Part shown: positions 1 to 8,643 of the stretch, piece by piece
Position numbering within the stretch: position 1 is the stretch's first letter
How the letters are laid out: the number at the start of each line of letters is the position of its first letter
Assembly: GCF_050389775.1 (NCBI RefSeq)
Contig: NZ_CP177144.1
Location: 3,162,001-3,226,000 of the forward strand
From: Marinibacterium sp050389775
GTDB lineage: Bacteria; Pseudomonadota; Alphaproteobacteria; Rhodobacterales; Rhodobacteraceae
Length of the DNA: 64,000 nucleotides
Direction of reading: 5' to 3'
Made by a program: the position numbers and the translations under genes
The notes under the pieces: generated by a model
Told to the model about the DNA's origin: nothing
Seen by the model: only the letters and a program-made list of their open reading frames with translations
Databases searched by the model: none

Positions 1-1
1 C

Positions 2-895
2 CTGGTGCTGATCGTCGACGTGGGCACTAATGCCGAGCTGTTGCTGGGCGACCGCAGCCGGGTGCTGGCCTGTTCCTCGCCCACCGGCCCGGCCTTTGAA
101 GGCGCCCAGATCAGCTCGGGCCAGCGCGCCGCGCCCGGGGCCATCGAACGGGTGCAGATCGATCCGCTCACCAAGGCGCCGCGCGTGCAGGTCATCGGCT
201 GTGACCTGTGGTCGGACGACCCGGGCTTTGCCGCGGCCACGGCCACCACCGGGATCACCGGGATCTGCGGTTCGGGCATCATCGAGGCCGTGGCCGAAAT
301 GCGCATGGCCGGGCTGCTGGATGCCGGCGGGCTGATCGGCGGGCCGGACCAGACCGGCACGCCGCGCTGCGAGCCTGACGGGCGAACCCATGCCTACCTG
401 CTGCACGACGGCAGCGCCGAGGGCGGCCCGCGCATCACCGTGACCCAGGGCGACATCCGCGCGATCCAGCTGGCCAAGTCGGCGCTTTATGCCGGGGCGC
501 GGCTGCTGATGGACGAGATGGGCGTCGACCGCGTCGACCGGGTGGTGCTGGCCGGAGCTTTCGGTGCCCATATCTCGCCGCGCCATGCCATGGTCCTGGG
601 CATGATCCCCGACGCACCGCTGGACAAGGTGACCAGCGCGGGCAATGCCGCGGGCACCGGCGCGCGCATCGCCCTGTGCAACCGCGCCGCCCGGGCCGAG
701 ATCGAGGCCACGGTGCACCGGATCACCAAGGTCGAAACGGCGATCGAGCCGCGCTTCCAGGAGCATTTCGTCAATGCCAATGCCATCCCCCATGCGGTGG
801 ACGGCTTTCCCGAATTGTCAAAGCTGGTCACCCTGCCCGATGTCCGATTCAACACCGGCGGCGATCGCGAGGGCCGGCGCCGGCGGAGACGCTGA
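2..895 (+). CDS. ASKHA-domain (DUF4445, RACo-like) corrinoid activation protein, 3' part
   Basis: The gene is cut by the left edge; the frame is open from the first bases, so the apparent start at base 5 is only an internal GTG. What is visible is an ASKHA-type ATPase region: VDVGTNAEL at the front, the ICGSGII glycine motif, and a C-terminal VLAGAFGAHISP / AGNAAGTGAR segment. Family members reductively reactivate corrinoid (B12) proteins of methyltransferase systems, using ATP and an N-terminal ferredoxin domain that would lie outside the window. The tail is Arg-rich (GRRRRRR). The substrate pathway cannot be told from this fragment; methylamine or glycine betaine demethylation would be typical partners. 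Confidence 0.85.
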   Translation: MVLIVDVGTNAELLLGDRSRVLACSSPTGPAFEGAQISSGQRAAPGAIERVQIDPLTKAPRVQVIGCDLWSDDPGFAAATATTGITGICGSGIIEAVAEMRMAGLLDAGGLIGGPDQTGTPRCEPDGRTHAYLLHDGSAEGGPRITVTQGDIRAIQLAKSALYAGARLLMDEMGVDRVDRVVLAGAFGAHISPRHAMVLGMIPDAPLDKVTSAGNAAGTGARIALCNRAARAEIEATVHRITKVETAIEPRFQEHFVNANAIPHAVDGFPELSKLVTLPDVRFNTGGDREGRRRRRR

Positions 896-935
896 GCGGG
901 CCGTCGATCAGGGCGTACCAAGGAAGGGAAACTGG

Positions 936-1006
936 AGCGGGTAGCGGGAATCGAACCCGCGCGTTCAGCTTGGGAAGCTGACAGGCTACCATTACATCAT
1001 ACCCGC
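936..1006 (-). tRNA. tRNA-Gly (CCC)
   Basis: On the minus strand the acceptor arms GCGGGTA and TACCCGC pair. The T arm reads GCGGGTTCGATTCCCGC, and the anticodon stem TCAGC/GCTGA encloses the loop TTCCCAA, giving anticodon CCC (reads GGG). No CCA is encoded. It lies in the gap between the corrinoid protein and the acyl-CoA synthetase. Confidence 0.95.
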
Positions 1007-1100
1007 CGCGGCGCTCTGTCTAGCCCGGCCCGCAGGCGGGCGCAACTGGAAAGAACGCGGCTGTCCCGGGGTCCCGCAGGCCCCCGGGACAACACCCGGT

Positions 1101-2729
1101 TCAGGCGTCCTGACCGGCCAGGATCGCGGCAAACTGCTCGCGCAGGTTGCGCTTGAGCACCTTGCCCGTGGCATTGCGCGGCAGCGCATCGACAAAGACC
1201 ACCCGGTCGGGGATCTGCCAGCGCGCGATCTTGCCCTCGTAATAGCCGCGCAGCTCGTCTTCGGTGGGCTCGGCGCCCTCGGCCTTGACGCCCACCAGGA
1301 TCGGCCGCTCGTCCCACTTGTCGTGATGCACGCCGACCACCGCCGCATCGGCCAGCATGGGATGGCCGATGGCAATGTTCTCCAGCTCGACCGAGGAAAT
1401 CCATTCGCCGCCCGACTTGATGATGTCCTTGGACCGGTCGCGGATCGTCAGGTAGCCGTCGGCATCGATCGAGGCCACGTCACCGGTGTCGAACCAGCCG
1501 TTGGTCAGGGTCTCGTCGCGGGTCTTGTGGAAATAGCTGTCCAGCACCCAATGGCCGCTGACATGCAGCTCGCCGGTGGCCTGGCCGTCGCGGGGCATCT
1601 CGTGGCCGGCATCGTCGACGATCTTCAGGTCGATGCCAAAGGGCGGCCGGCCCTGGCTTTCGCGCAGGCTGTGCAATTCGTCCTCGGGCAGGTCGAGATG
1701 CTTGGCCAGGGGCTGGTTGATCGACCCCAGCGGGCTGGTTTCCGACATGCCCCAGGCATGGATCGTGTCGACCCCGTAATCGTCGCGGAAGGTGGCGATC
1801 ATCGACGGCGGACAGGCCGATCCGCCGACCACCGTGCGCTGCAGGCTGTCCAGCGTCGAACCCACGGCCTTGGCATGACCCAGCAGGCCCAGCCAGATCG
1901 TCGGCACGCCCAGGGCCAGGGTGACCTTCCAGCGGTCGATCAGCCCGACCAGCGCCTCGCCATGCAGATCCTGCCCCGGCAGCACCAGCCGCGAGCCCGA
2001 CATGGCACAGGAATAGACCGAGCCCCAGGCATTGACATGGAACATCGGCACCACCGGCATCACCACGTCCATGGCCGAAAAGCCGATGCTGTCGGGCGTG
2101 TTGGCGGCATAGGCGTGCAGCAGGGTCGACCGGTGGGAATAGAGCACGCCCTTGGGATGACCCGTCGTGCCCGAGGTGTAACACAGGCTCGACGCGGTGT
2201 TCTCGTCGAACTGGGGCCAGTCGAAATCGGCATCCCCGCCGTCGATGAACTCGTCGTAGAACATCAGCCCCTCGACCATCGCCGCGGCCTCGTCGTCGCG
2301 CGGGCCCATCAGCACGATGTGCTTCAACCCGGGCAGCTGGTCACGCAGCTTGGCAATCAGCGGCAGGAAGGTCCGGTCGATGAACAGGACCTGGTCCTCG
2401 GCATGGTCGATGATATAGACCAGCTGCTCCGGGAACAGCCGCGGGTTGATCGTGTGGCAGACGAACCCCGCCCCCGATACCCCGAAATAGATCTCCAGGT
2501 GGCGCCGGTTGTTCCAGGCGATCGTCGCGCAGCGCGCCTGCGGGTCCAGCCCCAGCCGGGTCAGCGCCGAGCCCAGCTTGCGGGCATTGCGCGCCACCCC
2601 GCCCCAGGTCGTGACCTCGGTGCCGTCCATGGTGTTGACCGACACGATCTCGGTCTCGTTGTGATAGCGGTCCGCATGGCGGATCAGCGCCGAGATCAGC
2701 AACGGCTGGGTCATCATCTGCCCGAGCAT
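1101..2729 (-). CDS. AMP-forming acyl-CoA synthetase (fatty acid or MMPA-CoA ligase family)
   Basis: Adenylate-forming ligase of 542 residues that would activate a carboxylic acid with ATP and join it to CoA. The phosphate-binding motif YTSGTTGHPKG is at residues 184-194, GWFDTGDVA carries the hinge-side Asp, and SGGEWISSVELEN is the C-terminal motif. The start at 2729 is chosen because GGGAGGA sits just upstream and MLGQMMTQPLL is a usual opening for this family; an earlier in-frame start at 2837 has no such support. The marine-bacterial relatives include both medium/long-chain fatty acid ligases and DmdB (methylmercaptopropionate-CoA ligase of DMSP demethylation); sequence reading alone does not separate them. 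Confidence 0.88.
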   Translation of the reverse strand: MLGQMMTQPLLISALIRHADRYHNETEIVSVNTMDGTEVTTWGGVARNARKLGSALTRLGLDPQARCATIAWNNRRHLEIYFGVSGAGFVCHTINPRLFPEQLVYIIDHAEDQVLFIDRTFLPLIAKLRDQLPGLKHIVLMGPRDDEAAAMVEGLMFYDEFIDGGDADFDWPQFDENTASSLCYTSGTTGHPKGVLYSHRSTLLHAYAANTPDSIGFSAMDVVMPVVPMFHVNAWGSVYSCAMSGSRLVLPGQDLHGEALVGLIDRWKVTLALGVPTIWLGLLGHAKAVGSTLDSLQRTVVGGSACPPSMIATFRDDYGVDTIHAWGMSETSPLGSINQPLAKHLDLPEDELHSLRESQGRPPFGIDLKIVDDAGHEMPRDGQATGELHVSGHWVLDSYFHKTRDETLTNGWFDTGDVASIDADGYLTIRDRSKDIIKSGGEWISSVELENIAIGHPMLADAAVVGVHHDKWDERPILVGVKAEGAEPTEDELRGYYEGKIARWQIPDRVVFVDALPRNATGKVLKRNLREQFAAILAGQDA

Positions 2730-2975
2730 GGGTTGTCCTCCCGTTTCGGCCGGCCCGCCTGCCCCCTCGGCACGCGCCCGCCGGCTCCTTCCCCTAGGTA
2801 TGCGCCCGAGACTGCCAATCGCCACAGCCCTTTGCAACCGCGGCCCCGCGCCCGGAACCCAGCGTCACGGCCGCCGATGTCCCGACGTCCCTGCTTCTTC
2901 TTGGTCCAAATACCCTTCGGTGCACAATTCCTCCGCGCCGCCGCCCGGCAAGGGCGCGCCCGGGGCCGCCGGCTG

Positions 2976-4166
2976 TCACCCGGGCACCATCCGATAGACC
3001 GCCCCGTCAAAGACCGACAGGAACCAGATCGCCCCGTCCGGCCCCTCGGCAATGTCGCGCACCCGTCCGGTGCTCTCGCCCTCGATCCGCTCGCCCTCCG
3101 CCAGCGGACGGCCTTCCAGCCGGGCGATATGGTCGAATTTCAGCGAGCCCACAAAGAGGTCTCCCCGCCATTCGGGCCACAGCCGGCCCGAATAGACCAG
3201 CAATCCCGACGGCGCGATGGACGGATCCCAGTAGAATTCCGGTTGCTCCATCCCCGCGCGTTGCGTGCCCTCGCCGATGGCCGAGCCGTTGTAATTCACC
3301 CCGTAGGAAATTACCGGCCAGCCGTAATTCGCCCCCTTCTCGATCCGGTTCACCTCGTCGCCCCCGCGCGCCCCGTGTTCGGCCGTCCAGAGCCGCCCCT
3401 CCAGGTCCAGCGCCGCGCCCTGCGCGTTGCGGTGGCCATAGCTCCAGATCTCGGGCCGCGCGCCGGGCTGGCCGACAAAGGGGTTGTCGCCGGGCACCGT
3501 GCCATCGCGGTTGATCCGCACCACCGACCCGTTATGGGCGCCCAGGTCCTGGGCTTGTTGCGCATCGCCCCGGTCGCCGATGGTCAGGAACAGCGTGCCG
3601 TCGCCGGCCTCGACCACCCGCGAACCGAAATGGCGGGTTGTGGAGCCGCCGGGCGTCATCTCGAAGATCTCGCGCAGGTTCTCCAGCCGCGTGCCGTCAG
3701 CGCTCAGCCGGGCCACGGCCAGCGCCGTGCCCGCCCCGCCGCCCTGGGGCTTGGCATAGGTCAGAAAGATCTCGCGGCTCTGCGCGAAATCGCGGGCGAC
3801 GGTGACATCCAGCAACCCGCCCTGCCCGTTCGCCCAGACCTGCGGCGTGCCCGACACCCGCTGGCTGCGGCCATCGGCAACATGGATCAGATCGCCCTCG
3901 CGTTCGGTCACCAGCAGCCCGCCACCGGGCAGCAGGCCGATGGCCCAGGGCGTGTCCAGCCCCTGAACCACCGCATCCACCCGGACCGGGCCGGCTGATG
4001 TGGCGATTGTCTCGGCCACCCCCGGCCCGGCCATGGTGACCGCCCATCCCAGCGCAACGGCGAGCCGCCGCAGGGCCGCGCCGGTCGGGCTGCGGGCCGC
4101 GTGGCGCCGGGGGTGCGGCATCGAGGCGGTGGCGGGATCGGCAGATGTGGCGGTCGGGGCGGTCAT
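2976..4166 (-). CDS. PQQ-dependent sugar (aldose/sorbosone-type) dehydrogenase
   Basis: Secreted six-bladed beta-propeller of the glucose/sorbosone dehydrogenase family, about 396 residues. Recognisable segments are GLDTPWAIGLLPGGGLLVTE near the start of the propeller, the GDRGDAQ and YGHRNAQG motifs, and WTAEHGARGGDEVN. A hydrophobic leader ending near GPGVAETIA directs export, preceded by an RR pair. Start at 4166 has AGGAG upstream; 4121 (MPHPRR) is an alternative, and an upstream TTG at 4202 is unlikely. Such enzymes oxidise aldoses in the periplasm and pass electrons to the respiratory chain. It is divergent from the amino acid importer with about 190 bp between. Confidence 0.88.
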   Translation of the reverse strand: MTAPTATSADPATASMPHPRRHAARSPTGAALRRLAVALGWAVTMAGPGVAETIATSAGPVRVDAVVQGLDTPWAIGLLPGGGLLVTEREGDLIHVADGRSQRVSGTPQVWANGQGGLLDVTVARDFAQSREIFLTYAKPQGGGAGTALAVARLSADGTRLENLREIFEMTPGGSTTRHFGSRVVEAGDGTLFLTIGDRGDAQQAQDLGAHNGSVVRINRDGTVPGDNPFVGQPGARPEIWSYGHRNAQGAALDLEGRLWTAEHGARGGDEVNRIEKGANYGWPVISYGVNYNGSAIGEGTQRAGMEQPEFYWDPSIAPSGLLVYSGRLWPEWRGDLFVGSLKFDHIARLEGRPLAEGERIEGESTGRVRDIAEGPDGAIWFLSVFDGAVYRMVPG

Positions 4167-4358
4167 GGGCGGCAGGCTCCTGCTGGGCGCATCTAGGGGC
4201 AAATGCTTACCCTTCGGACAATAGCGGTGCGCCCGGCGCCGTGCAGGGGCCTCGCGGCATTGTCATCGCGTCAGCCTCTTGCGGGCGGGCTTTTCTTTTC
4301 CAACGGGCTTGCTACGGTCGGCGGCGAACCTTGAGTTCCAACACGGGAGACAACCACA

Positions 4359-5540
4359 ATGAAGAAGCTGCTTGCCGCAACGGCGGCGATCGCCCTGGGG
4401 GCCGGCATGGCCAGCGCCGAGGACATCAAGATCGGCGTCATCCTGGGCTTTACCGGGCCCATCGAATCCCTGACGCCCTCGATGGCTGCCGGGGCCGAGC
4501 TGGCGATCAAGGAAGTGTCGGACAGCGGCCTGCTGCTGGACGGCTCGACGGTGACCCCGGTGCGCGCGGATTCGACCTGTGTCGATGCCGGTGCGGCCAC
4601 CGCCGCGGCCGAACGGCTGGTCACGTCCGAAGGCGTGGCCGGCATCATGGGCGCCGATTGCTCGGGCGTGACCGGCGCGATCCTGTCCAATGTCGCCCTG
4701 CCCAACGGCGTGGTCATGATCTCGCCCTCGGCCACCTCGCCGGCCCTGTCGACGGCCGAGGACAACGGGTTGTTCTTCCGCACCGCCCCGTCGGATGCCC
4801 GCCAGGGTGTCGTCATGACCGAAGTGCTGATGGAAAACGGCATCGAGGAAGTGGCCGTCACCTATACCAACAACGATTACGGCAAGGGCCTGGCCGACAG
4901 CTTCCAGGCCGCCTACGAGGCCGCCGGCGGCACCGTGACGATCAACGCCGCCCACGAGGACGGCAAGGCCGATTACTCGGCCGAGGTCGGTGCGCTGGCC
5001 GCGGCCGGCGGTGACCGGCTGGTGGTTGCGGGCTATGTCGACCAGGGTGGGTCGGGCGTGGTGCGTGCCGCGCTCGACAGCGGCGCCTTCGACACGTTCC
5101 ACTTCCCCGACGGCATGATCAGCGCCCAGCTCGAAGCCAATTTCGGCGACGAGATCGAAGGCTCGACCGGCCAGCACCCGGGCACCGACAGCGAAGGCGC
5201 GACGATCTTTGCTGAGCTGGTGGGCGATGCCTTTGACAGCACCTCGCCGTTCACGCCCGAAAGCTATGACGCCGCGGCGCTGATGCTGCTGGCCATGCAG
5301 GCGGCCGGCTCTTCGGATCCGTCGGTCTACAAGGACAAGGTCATGGAGGTCGCCAATGCCCCCGGCGAGCCGATCCTGCCCGGCGAACTGGCCAAGGCGC
5401 TCGAGATCCTGGCCCAGGGCGGCGACGTCGATTACATCGGCGCCACGGCCGTCGAGCTGATCGGCGGCGGCGAGAGCGCCGGCAATTACCGCCAGATCGA
5501 GGTCAAGGACGGCGCCATTTCCACCGTGAAATACCGCTGA
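4359..5540 (+). CDS. livK: Branched-chain amino acid ABC transporter, substrate-binding protein
   Basis: Periplasmic binding protein of 393 residues with a clean signal peptide (MKKLLAATAAIALGAGMASA then EDIKIG). The mature protein has the Leu/Ile/Val-binding fold, with GVILGFTGPIESLTPSMAAG at the front and VTYTNNDYGKGLADSF in the second lobe. It starts a five-gene importer cluster on the same strand; a 102-bp gap separates it from the first ATPase, which fits high expression of the binding protein. The ligand may be a branched-chain amino acid or another amide or urea-like compound, since this family is broad in marine alphaproteobacteria. Confidence 0.92.
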   Translation: MKKLLAATAAIALGAGMASAEDIKIGVILGFTGPIESLTPSMAAGAELAIKEVSDSGLLLDGSTVTPVRADSTCVDAGAATAAAERLVTSEGVAGIMGADCSGVTGAILSNVALPNGVVMISPSATSPALSTAEDNGLFFRTAPSDARQGVVMTEVLMENGIEEVAVTYTNNDYGKGLADSFQAAYEAAGGTVTINAAHEDGKADYSAEVGALAAAGGDRLVVAGYVDQGGSGVVRAALDSGAFDTFHFPDGMISAQLEANFGDEIEGSTGQHPGTDSEGATIFAELVGDAFDSTSPFTPESYDAAALMLLAMQAAGSSDPSVYKDKVMEVANAPGEPILPGELAKALEILAQGGDVDYIGATAVELIGGGESAGNYRQIEVKDGAISTVKYR

Positions 5541-5642
5541 CCTGTCGTCATCGCGCAAATCAGGGGTCCGGGCCTTGCGCCCGGGCCGCTTCGACGCATA
5601 GACGCCGGAAAACGGCGCATTGGGGGATGCGGGGATGGTGAC

Positions 5643-6428
5643 ATGATCGTTGTCGAGGATCTGCACAAGCATTTCGGGGGCTTTCATGCCGTGGACGGGG
5701 CGGACCTGACCATCGGCAAGGGCACGATCACCGGTCTGATCGGGCCCAATGGCGCGGGCAAGACCACGCTGTTCAACGTCATTGCCGGGGTGTTGGAACC
5801 GACCAGCGGACGGGTGACGATGGACGGCGAGGACATCACCGGCCTGCCGCCGCACGACCTGTTCCACAAGGGGCTGCTGCGGACCTTCCAGATCGCCCAT
5901 GAATTCCATTCGATGACCTGCCGCGAGAACCTGATGATGGTGCCCGGCGGGCAGAGCGGCGAGACGCTGTGGAACACCTGGTTCGGGCGCAAGCGCATCG
6001 CCGACGAGGAACGCGCGCTGCGGGCCAAGGCCGACGAGGTGCTGGAATTCCTGACCATCGAACACCTGGCCGATCACAAGGCGGGCCAGGTTTCGGGCGG
6101 GCAGAAGAAGCTGCTGGAGCTGGGGCGGACGATGATGGTGGATGCCCGGATCGTGTTCCTCGACGAGGTCGGCGCGGGGGTGAACCGGACGCTTTTGAAC
6201 ACCATCGGGGACGCAATCCTGCGGCTGAATGCCGAGCGGGGATATACCTTCGTGGTGATCGAACACGACATGGATTTCATCGGCCGGCTTTGCGACCCGG
6301 TGATCTGCATGGCCGAGGGCAAGGTGCTGGCCGAGGGCACGCTGGACGAGATCAAGGCCAACGAGCAGGTGATCGAGGCCTATCTTGGCACCGGGCTCAA
6401 GAACAAGGCCGCCGTAGGCGCGGGCTGA
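5643..6428 (+). CDS. livG: Branched-chain amino acid ABC transporter ATPase, LivG type
   Basis: Cytoplasmic ATPase subunit of 261 residues. Walker A is GPNGAGKTTLFNVIAG, the signature is QVSGGQKKLLELGR, and Walker B runs DARIVFLDEVGAGVNRTL, with Asp-Glu followed by Val-Gly-Ala rather than the usual Pro. The insertion after the Q-loop (TFQIAHEF...) is typical of LivG-like proteins. It would pair with the LivF-type ATPase just downstream to drive the two permeases. Confidence 0.93.
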   Translation: MIVVEDLHKHFGGFHAVDGADLTIGKGTITGLIGPNGAGKTTLFNVIAGVLEPTSGRVTMDGEDITGLPPHDLFHKGLLRTFQIAHEFHSMTCRENLMMVPGGQSGETLWNTWFGRKRIADEERALRAKADEVLEFLTIEHLADHKAGQVSGGQKKLLELGRTMMVDARIVFLDEVGAGVNRTLLNTIGDAILRLNAERGYTFVVIEHDMDFIGRLCDPVICMAEGKVLAEGTLDEIKANEQVIEAYLGTGLKNKAAVGAG

Positions 6429-6476
6429 GGGGGCGGGATTGGGTATTTTTGCCAAGAAGAAGACAGGGGCGCGGCC

Positions 6477-7298
6477 ATGAGCGGCGGGCCCTATGACGAT
6501 CGGGGCAACAAGGACCGGTCGATTGCCAACCCCAGGGGCGCCGGCACGCTGGTCGCCCGGCCGGGGACCGGGGCGGCGCGCAACAGCGGCGAGGCCTTCC
6601 TGATCGGTGACACGATGACCGGGGGCTATGGCGCCGGGCCGGACATCCTGCACGATTGCACGGTGGCGGTGAACCGGGGCGAGATCGCGGTGATCGTCGG
6701 GCCCAACGGCGCGGGCAAGTCGACGGCGATGAAGGCGATCTTTGGCATGCTGGACGTGCGGTCGGGGTCGGTGCGGCTGGATGGGCAGGACATCACCGAT
6801 CTCAGCCCGCAGGACCGGGTGGTGCATGGCATGGGTTTCGTGCCGCAGACGTCGAACATCTTTACCTCGCTGACCGTCGAGGAGAACCTGGAGATGGGGG
6901 CCTTTATCCGGCGGGACGATTTCGCGGGGACGATGGCGCAGGTCTATGACCTGTTCCCGATCCTGAAGGAAAAGCGCAACCAGCCGGCGGGCGAATTGTC
7001 GGGCGGGCAGCGCCAGCAGGTGGCCGTGGGCCGGGCGCTGATGACCGAGCCCAAGGTGCTGATGCTGGACGAGCCGACAGCCGGGGTCAGCCCGATCGTG
7101 ATGGACGAATTGTTCGACCGGATCATCGAGGTGGCGCGGACCGGCATTCCGATCCTGATGGTCGAGCAGAACGCGCGCCAGGCGCTGGAGATCGCCGACC
7201 GGGGATACGTGCTGGTGCAGGGGCGCAATGCCTATACCGGGACGGGCAAGGAATTGCTGGAGGATGACGAGGTGCGGCGGAGTTTCCTGGGCGGATGA
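6477..7298 (+). CDS. livF: Branched-chain amino acid ABC transporter ATPase, LivF type, with N-terminal extension
   Basis: Second ATPase of the importer, 273 residues. Walker A is GPNGAGKSTAMKAIFG, the signature is LSGGQRQQVAVGRAL, Walker B is VLMLDEPTAGVSP, and the H-loop region is ILMVEQNAR. LivF proteins normally begin within a few residues of the first strand, which here is FLIGDTMTGGYG near residue 41. About 40 extra residues, rich in Gly, Arg and Asn, precede it. The start at 6477 was kept because the extension is open and coding-like; a shorter start at 6615 would cut into the fold. Confidence 0.9.
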   Translation: MSGGPYDDRGNKDRSIANPRGAGTLVARPGTGAARNSGEAFLIGDTMTGGYGAGPDILHDCTVAVNRGEIAVIVGPNGAGKSTAMKAIFGMLDVRSGSVRLDGQDITDLSPQDRVVHGMGFVPQTSNIFTSLTVEENLEMGAFIRRDDFAGTMAQVYDLFPILKEKRNQPAGELSGGQRQQVAVGRALMTEPKVLMLDEPTAGVSPIVMDELFDRIIEVARTGIPILMVEQNARQALEIADRGYVLVQGRNAYTGTGKELLEDDEVRRSFLGG

Positions 7299-7629
7299 TC
7301 GGACGGTTGCAGAGGAGCGGCGGGGTCAACCCCGCCCTACGCGCCCCGCTGGCGAGACAGGACAGGCCGGGCCAGGTGTTTGGCGGCGGGGTTCGTGCCT
7401 GCGGCCCAGGCGGGGGCATTTGCCGGGCGGCGCCGGTGGTGGCGCAGGGGCCAGGCGGGCGCCGGGGGCCAAGGGCCCGTGAGGCGGCCGAGAGCCTGGG
7501 GCGGCTGGACGCGCCGGGCGTCGGTGGCGGGGAACGCCGGCGTGACGACGGGAGGATGTTCGGGAAAATGCGAAGCCCTGGAATGATGGCGCCATTGAAG
7601 CCGATGGCCGGCGACCTGTGGGGGCGGTG
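7299..7629 (+). other. 331-bp gap inside the importer cluster with a short GC hairpin
   Basis: The stretch between livF and livH has no convincing gene. Right after livF, at 7319-7336, is a perfect inverted repeat GGCGGGGT / ACCCCGCC separated by two bases. It has no T-tract, so it may be a dispersed hairpin element or a partial transcription barrier rather than a true intrinsic terminator. The rest is GC-rich and low in structure. Confidence 0.5.
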
Positions 7630-8643
7630 ATGGTGGATTTTCTCAATGCCCTGGTGGCCTTTGCCAATTTCGTGTTCATCCCGGCCATGGCCTATGGCTC
7701 GCAGCTGGCGCTTGGCGCGCTGGGGGTGACGCTGATCTATGGCATCCTGCGGTTTTCCAACTTTGCCCATGGCGACACAATGGCCTTTGGCACGATGGTC
7801 ACGATCCTGGTCACCTGGTGGCTGCAATCGCTGGGTGTCAGTTTCGGCCCCCTGCCCACCGCCCTCTTGGCCCTGCCCCTGGGCATCCTGGGCTGCATGG
7901 GACTGGTCCTGCTGACCGATCGCATGGTCTATCGGTTCTACCGCGAACAACGGGCCAAGCCGGTCATCCTGGTCATCGTGTCGATGGGCGTGATGTTCAT
8001 CTACAACGGCCTGGTGCGCTTCATCATCGGCCCCGATGACCAGCGCTTTGCCGATGGCGAGCGGTTCATCATCTCGGCCCGGACCTTCAAGGAGATGACC
8101 GGCCTGCGCGAGGGCCTGGCCTTCAAGACCACCCAGGGCATCACCATCGTCACGGCCGTCATCGTCGTGGCCCTGCTGTTCTGGTTCCTCAACCGCACGC
8201 GGACGGGCAAGTCGATGCGGGCCTATTCCGACAACGAGGACCTGGCCCTGCTGTCGGGCATCAACCCCGAGCGGGTGGTGACCTATACCTGGATGATCGT
8301 CGCGGCCCTGGCCACGGTGGCCGGCGTGCTGTACGGGCTCGACAAGTCCTACAAGCCCTTCGTCTATTTCCAGCTGCTGTTGCCGATCTTTGCCTCGGCC
8401 ATCGTCGGCGGGCTGGGATCGCCGCTGGGGGCCATTGCCGGGGGCTTCATCATCGCCTTTTCCGAGGTGACCATCACCTATGCCTGGAAGAAGGTGCTGA
8501 CCTACCTGATGCCCGGTCCGCTGGATCCCGACGGGTTGGTCCAGCTGCTGAGCACCGATTACAAGTTCGCCGTGAGCTTCATGATCCTGCTGATCGTGCT
8601 GCTGTTCCGGCCGACGGGTCTATTCCGGGGGAAATCGGTATGA
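7630..8643 (+). CDS. livH: Branched-chain amino acid ABC transporter permease, LivH type
   Basis: Inner-membrane permease of about 337 residues with many hydrophobic helices. ILRFSNFAHGDTMAFGTM is the conserved N-terminal LivH segment, and SAIVGGLGSPLGAIAGG is the loop that contacts the ATPases. A GTG four codons upstream (7618) is an alternative start; the ATG at 7630 was preferred because MVDFLNALVAFANFVF resembles other LivH starts. Its stop overlaps the start of livM by 4 nt (ATGA), so the two permeases are translationally coupled. Confidence 0.9.
   Translation: MVDFLNALVAFANFVFIPAMAYGSQLALGALGVTLIYGILRFSNFAHGDTMAFGTMVTILVTWWLQSLGVSFGPLPTALLALPLGILGCMGLVLLTDRMVYRFYREQRAKPVILVIVSMGVMFIYNGLVRFIIGPDDQRFADGERFIISARTFKEMTGLREGLAFKTTQGITIVTAVIVVALLFWFLNRTRTGKSMRAYSDNEDLALLSGINPERVVTYTWMIVAALATVAGVLYGLDKSYKPFVYFQLLLPIFASAIVGGLGSPLGAIAGGFIIAFSEVTITYAWKKVLTYLMPGPLDPDGLVQLLSTDYKFAVSFMILLIVLLFRPTGLFRGKSV

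Noticed and set aside
1323..3998. Long plus-strand frame of about 890 codons opposite the acyl-CoA synthetase and sugar dehydrogenase
   Set aside because: It is antisense to two well-recognised genes, and its product is His/Gln/Arg-rich without domains, a common by-product of high GC content.
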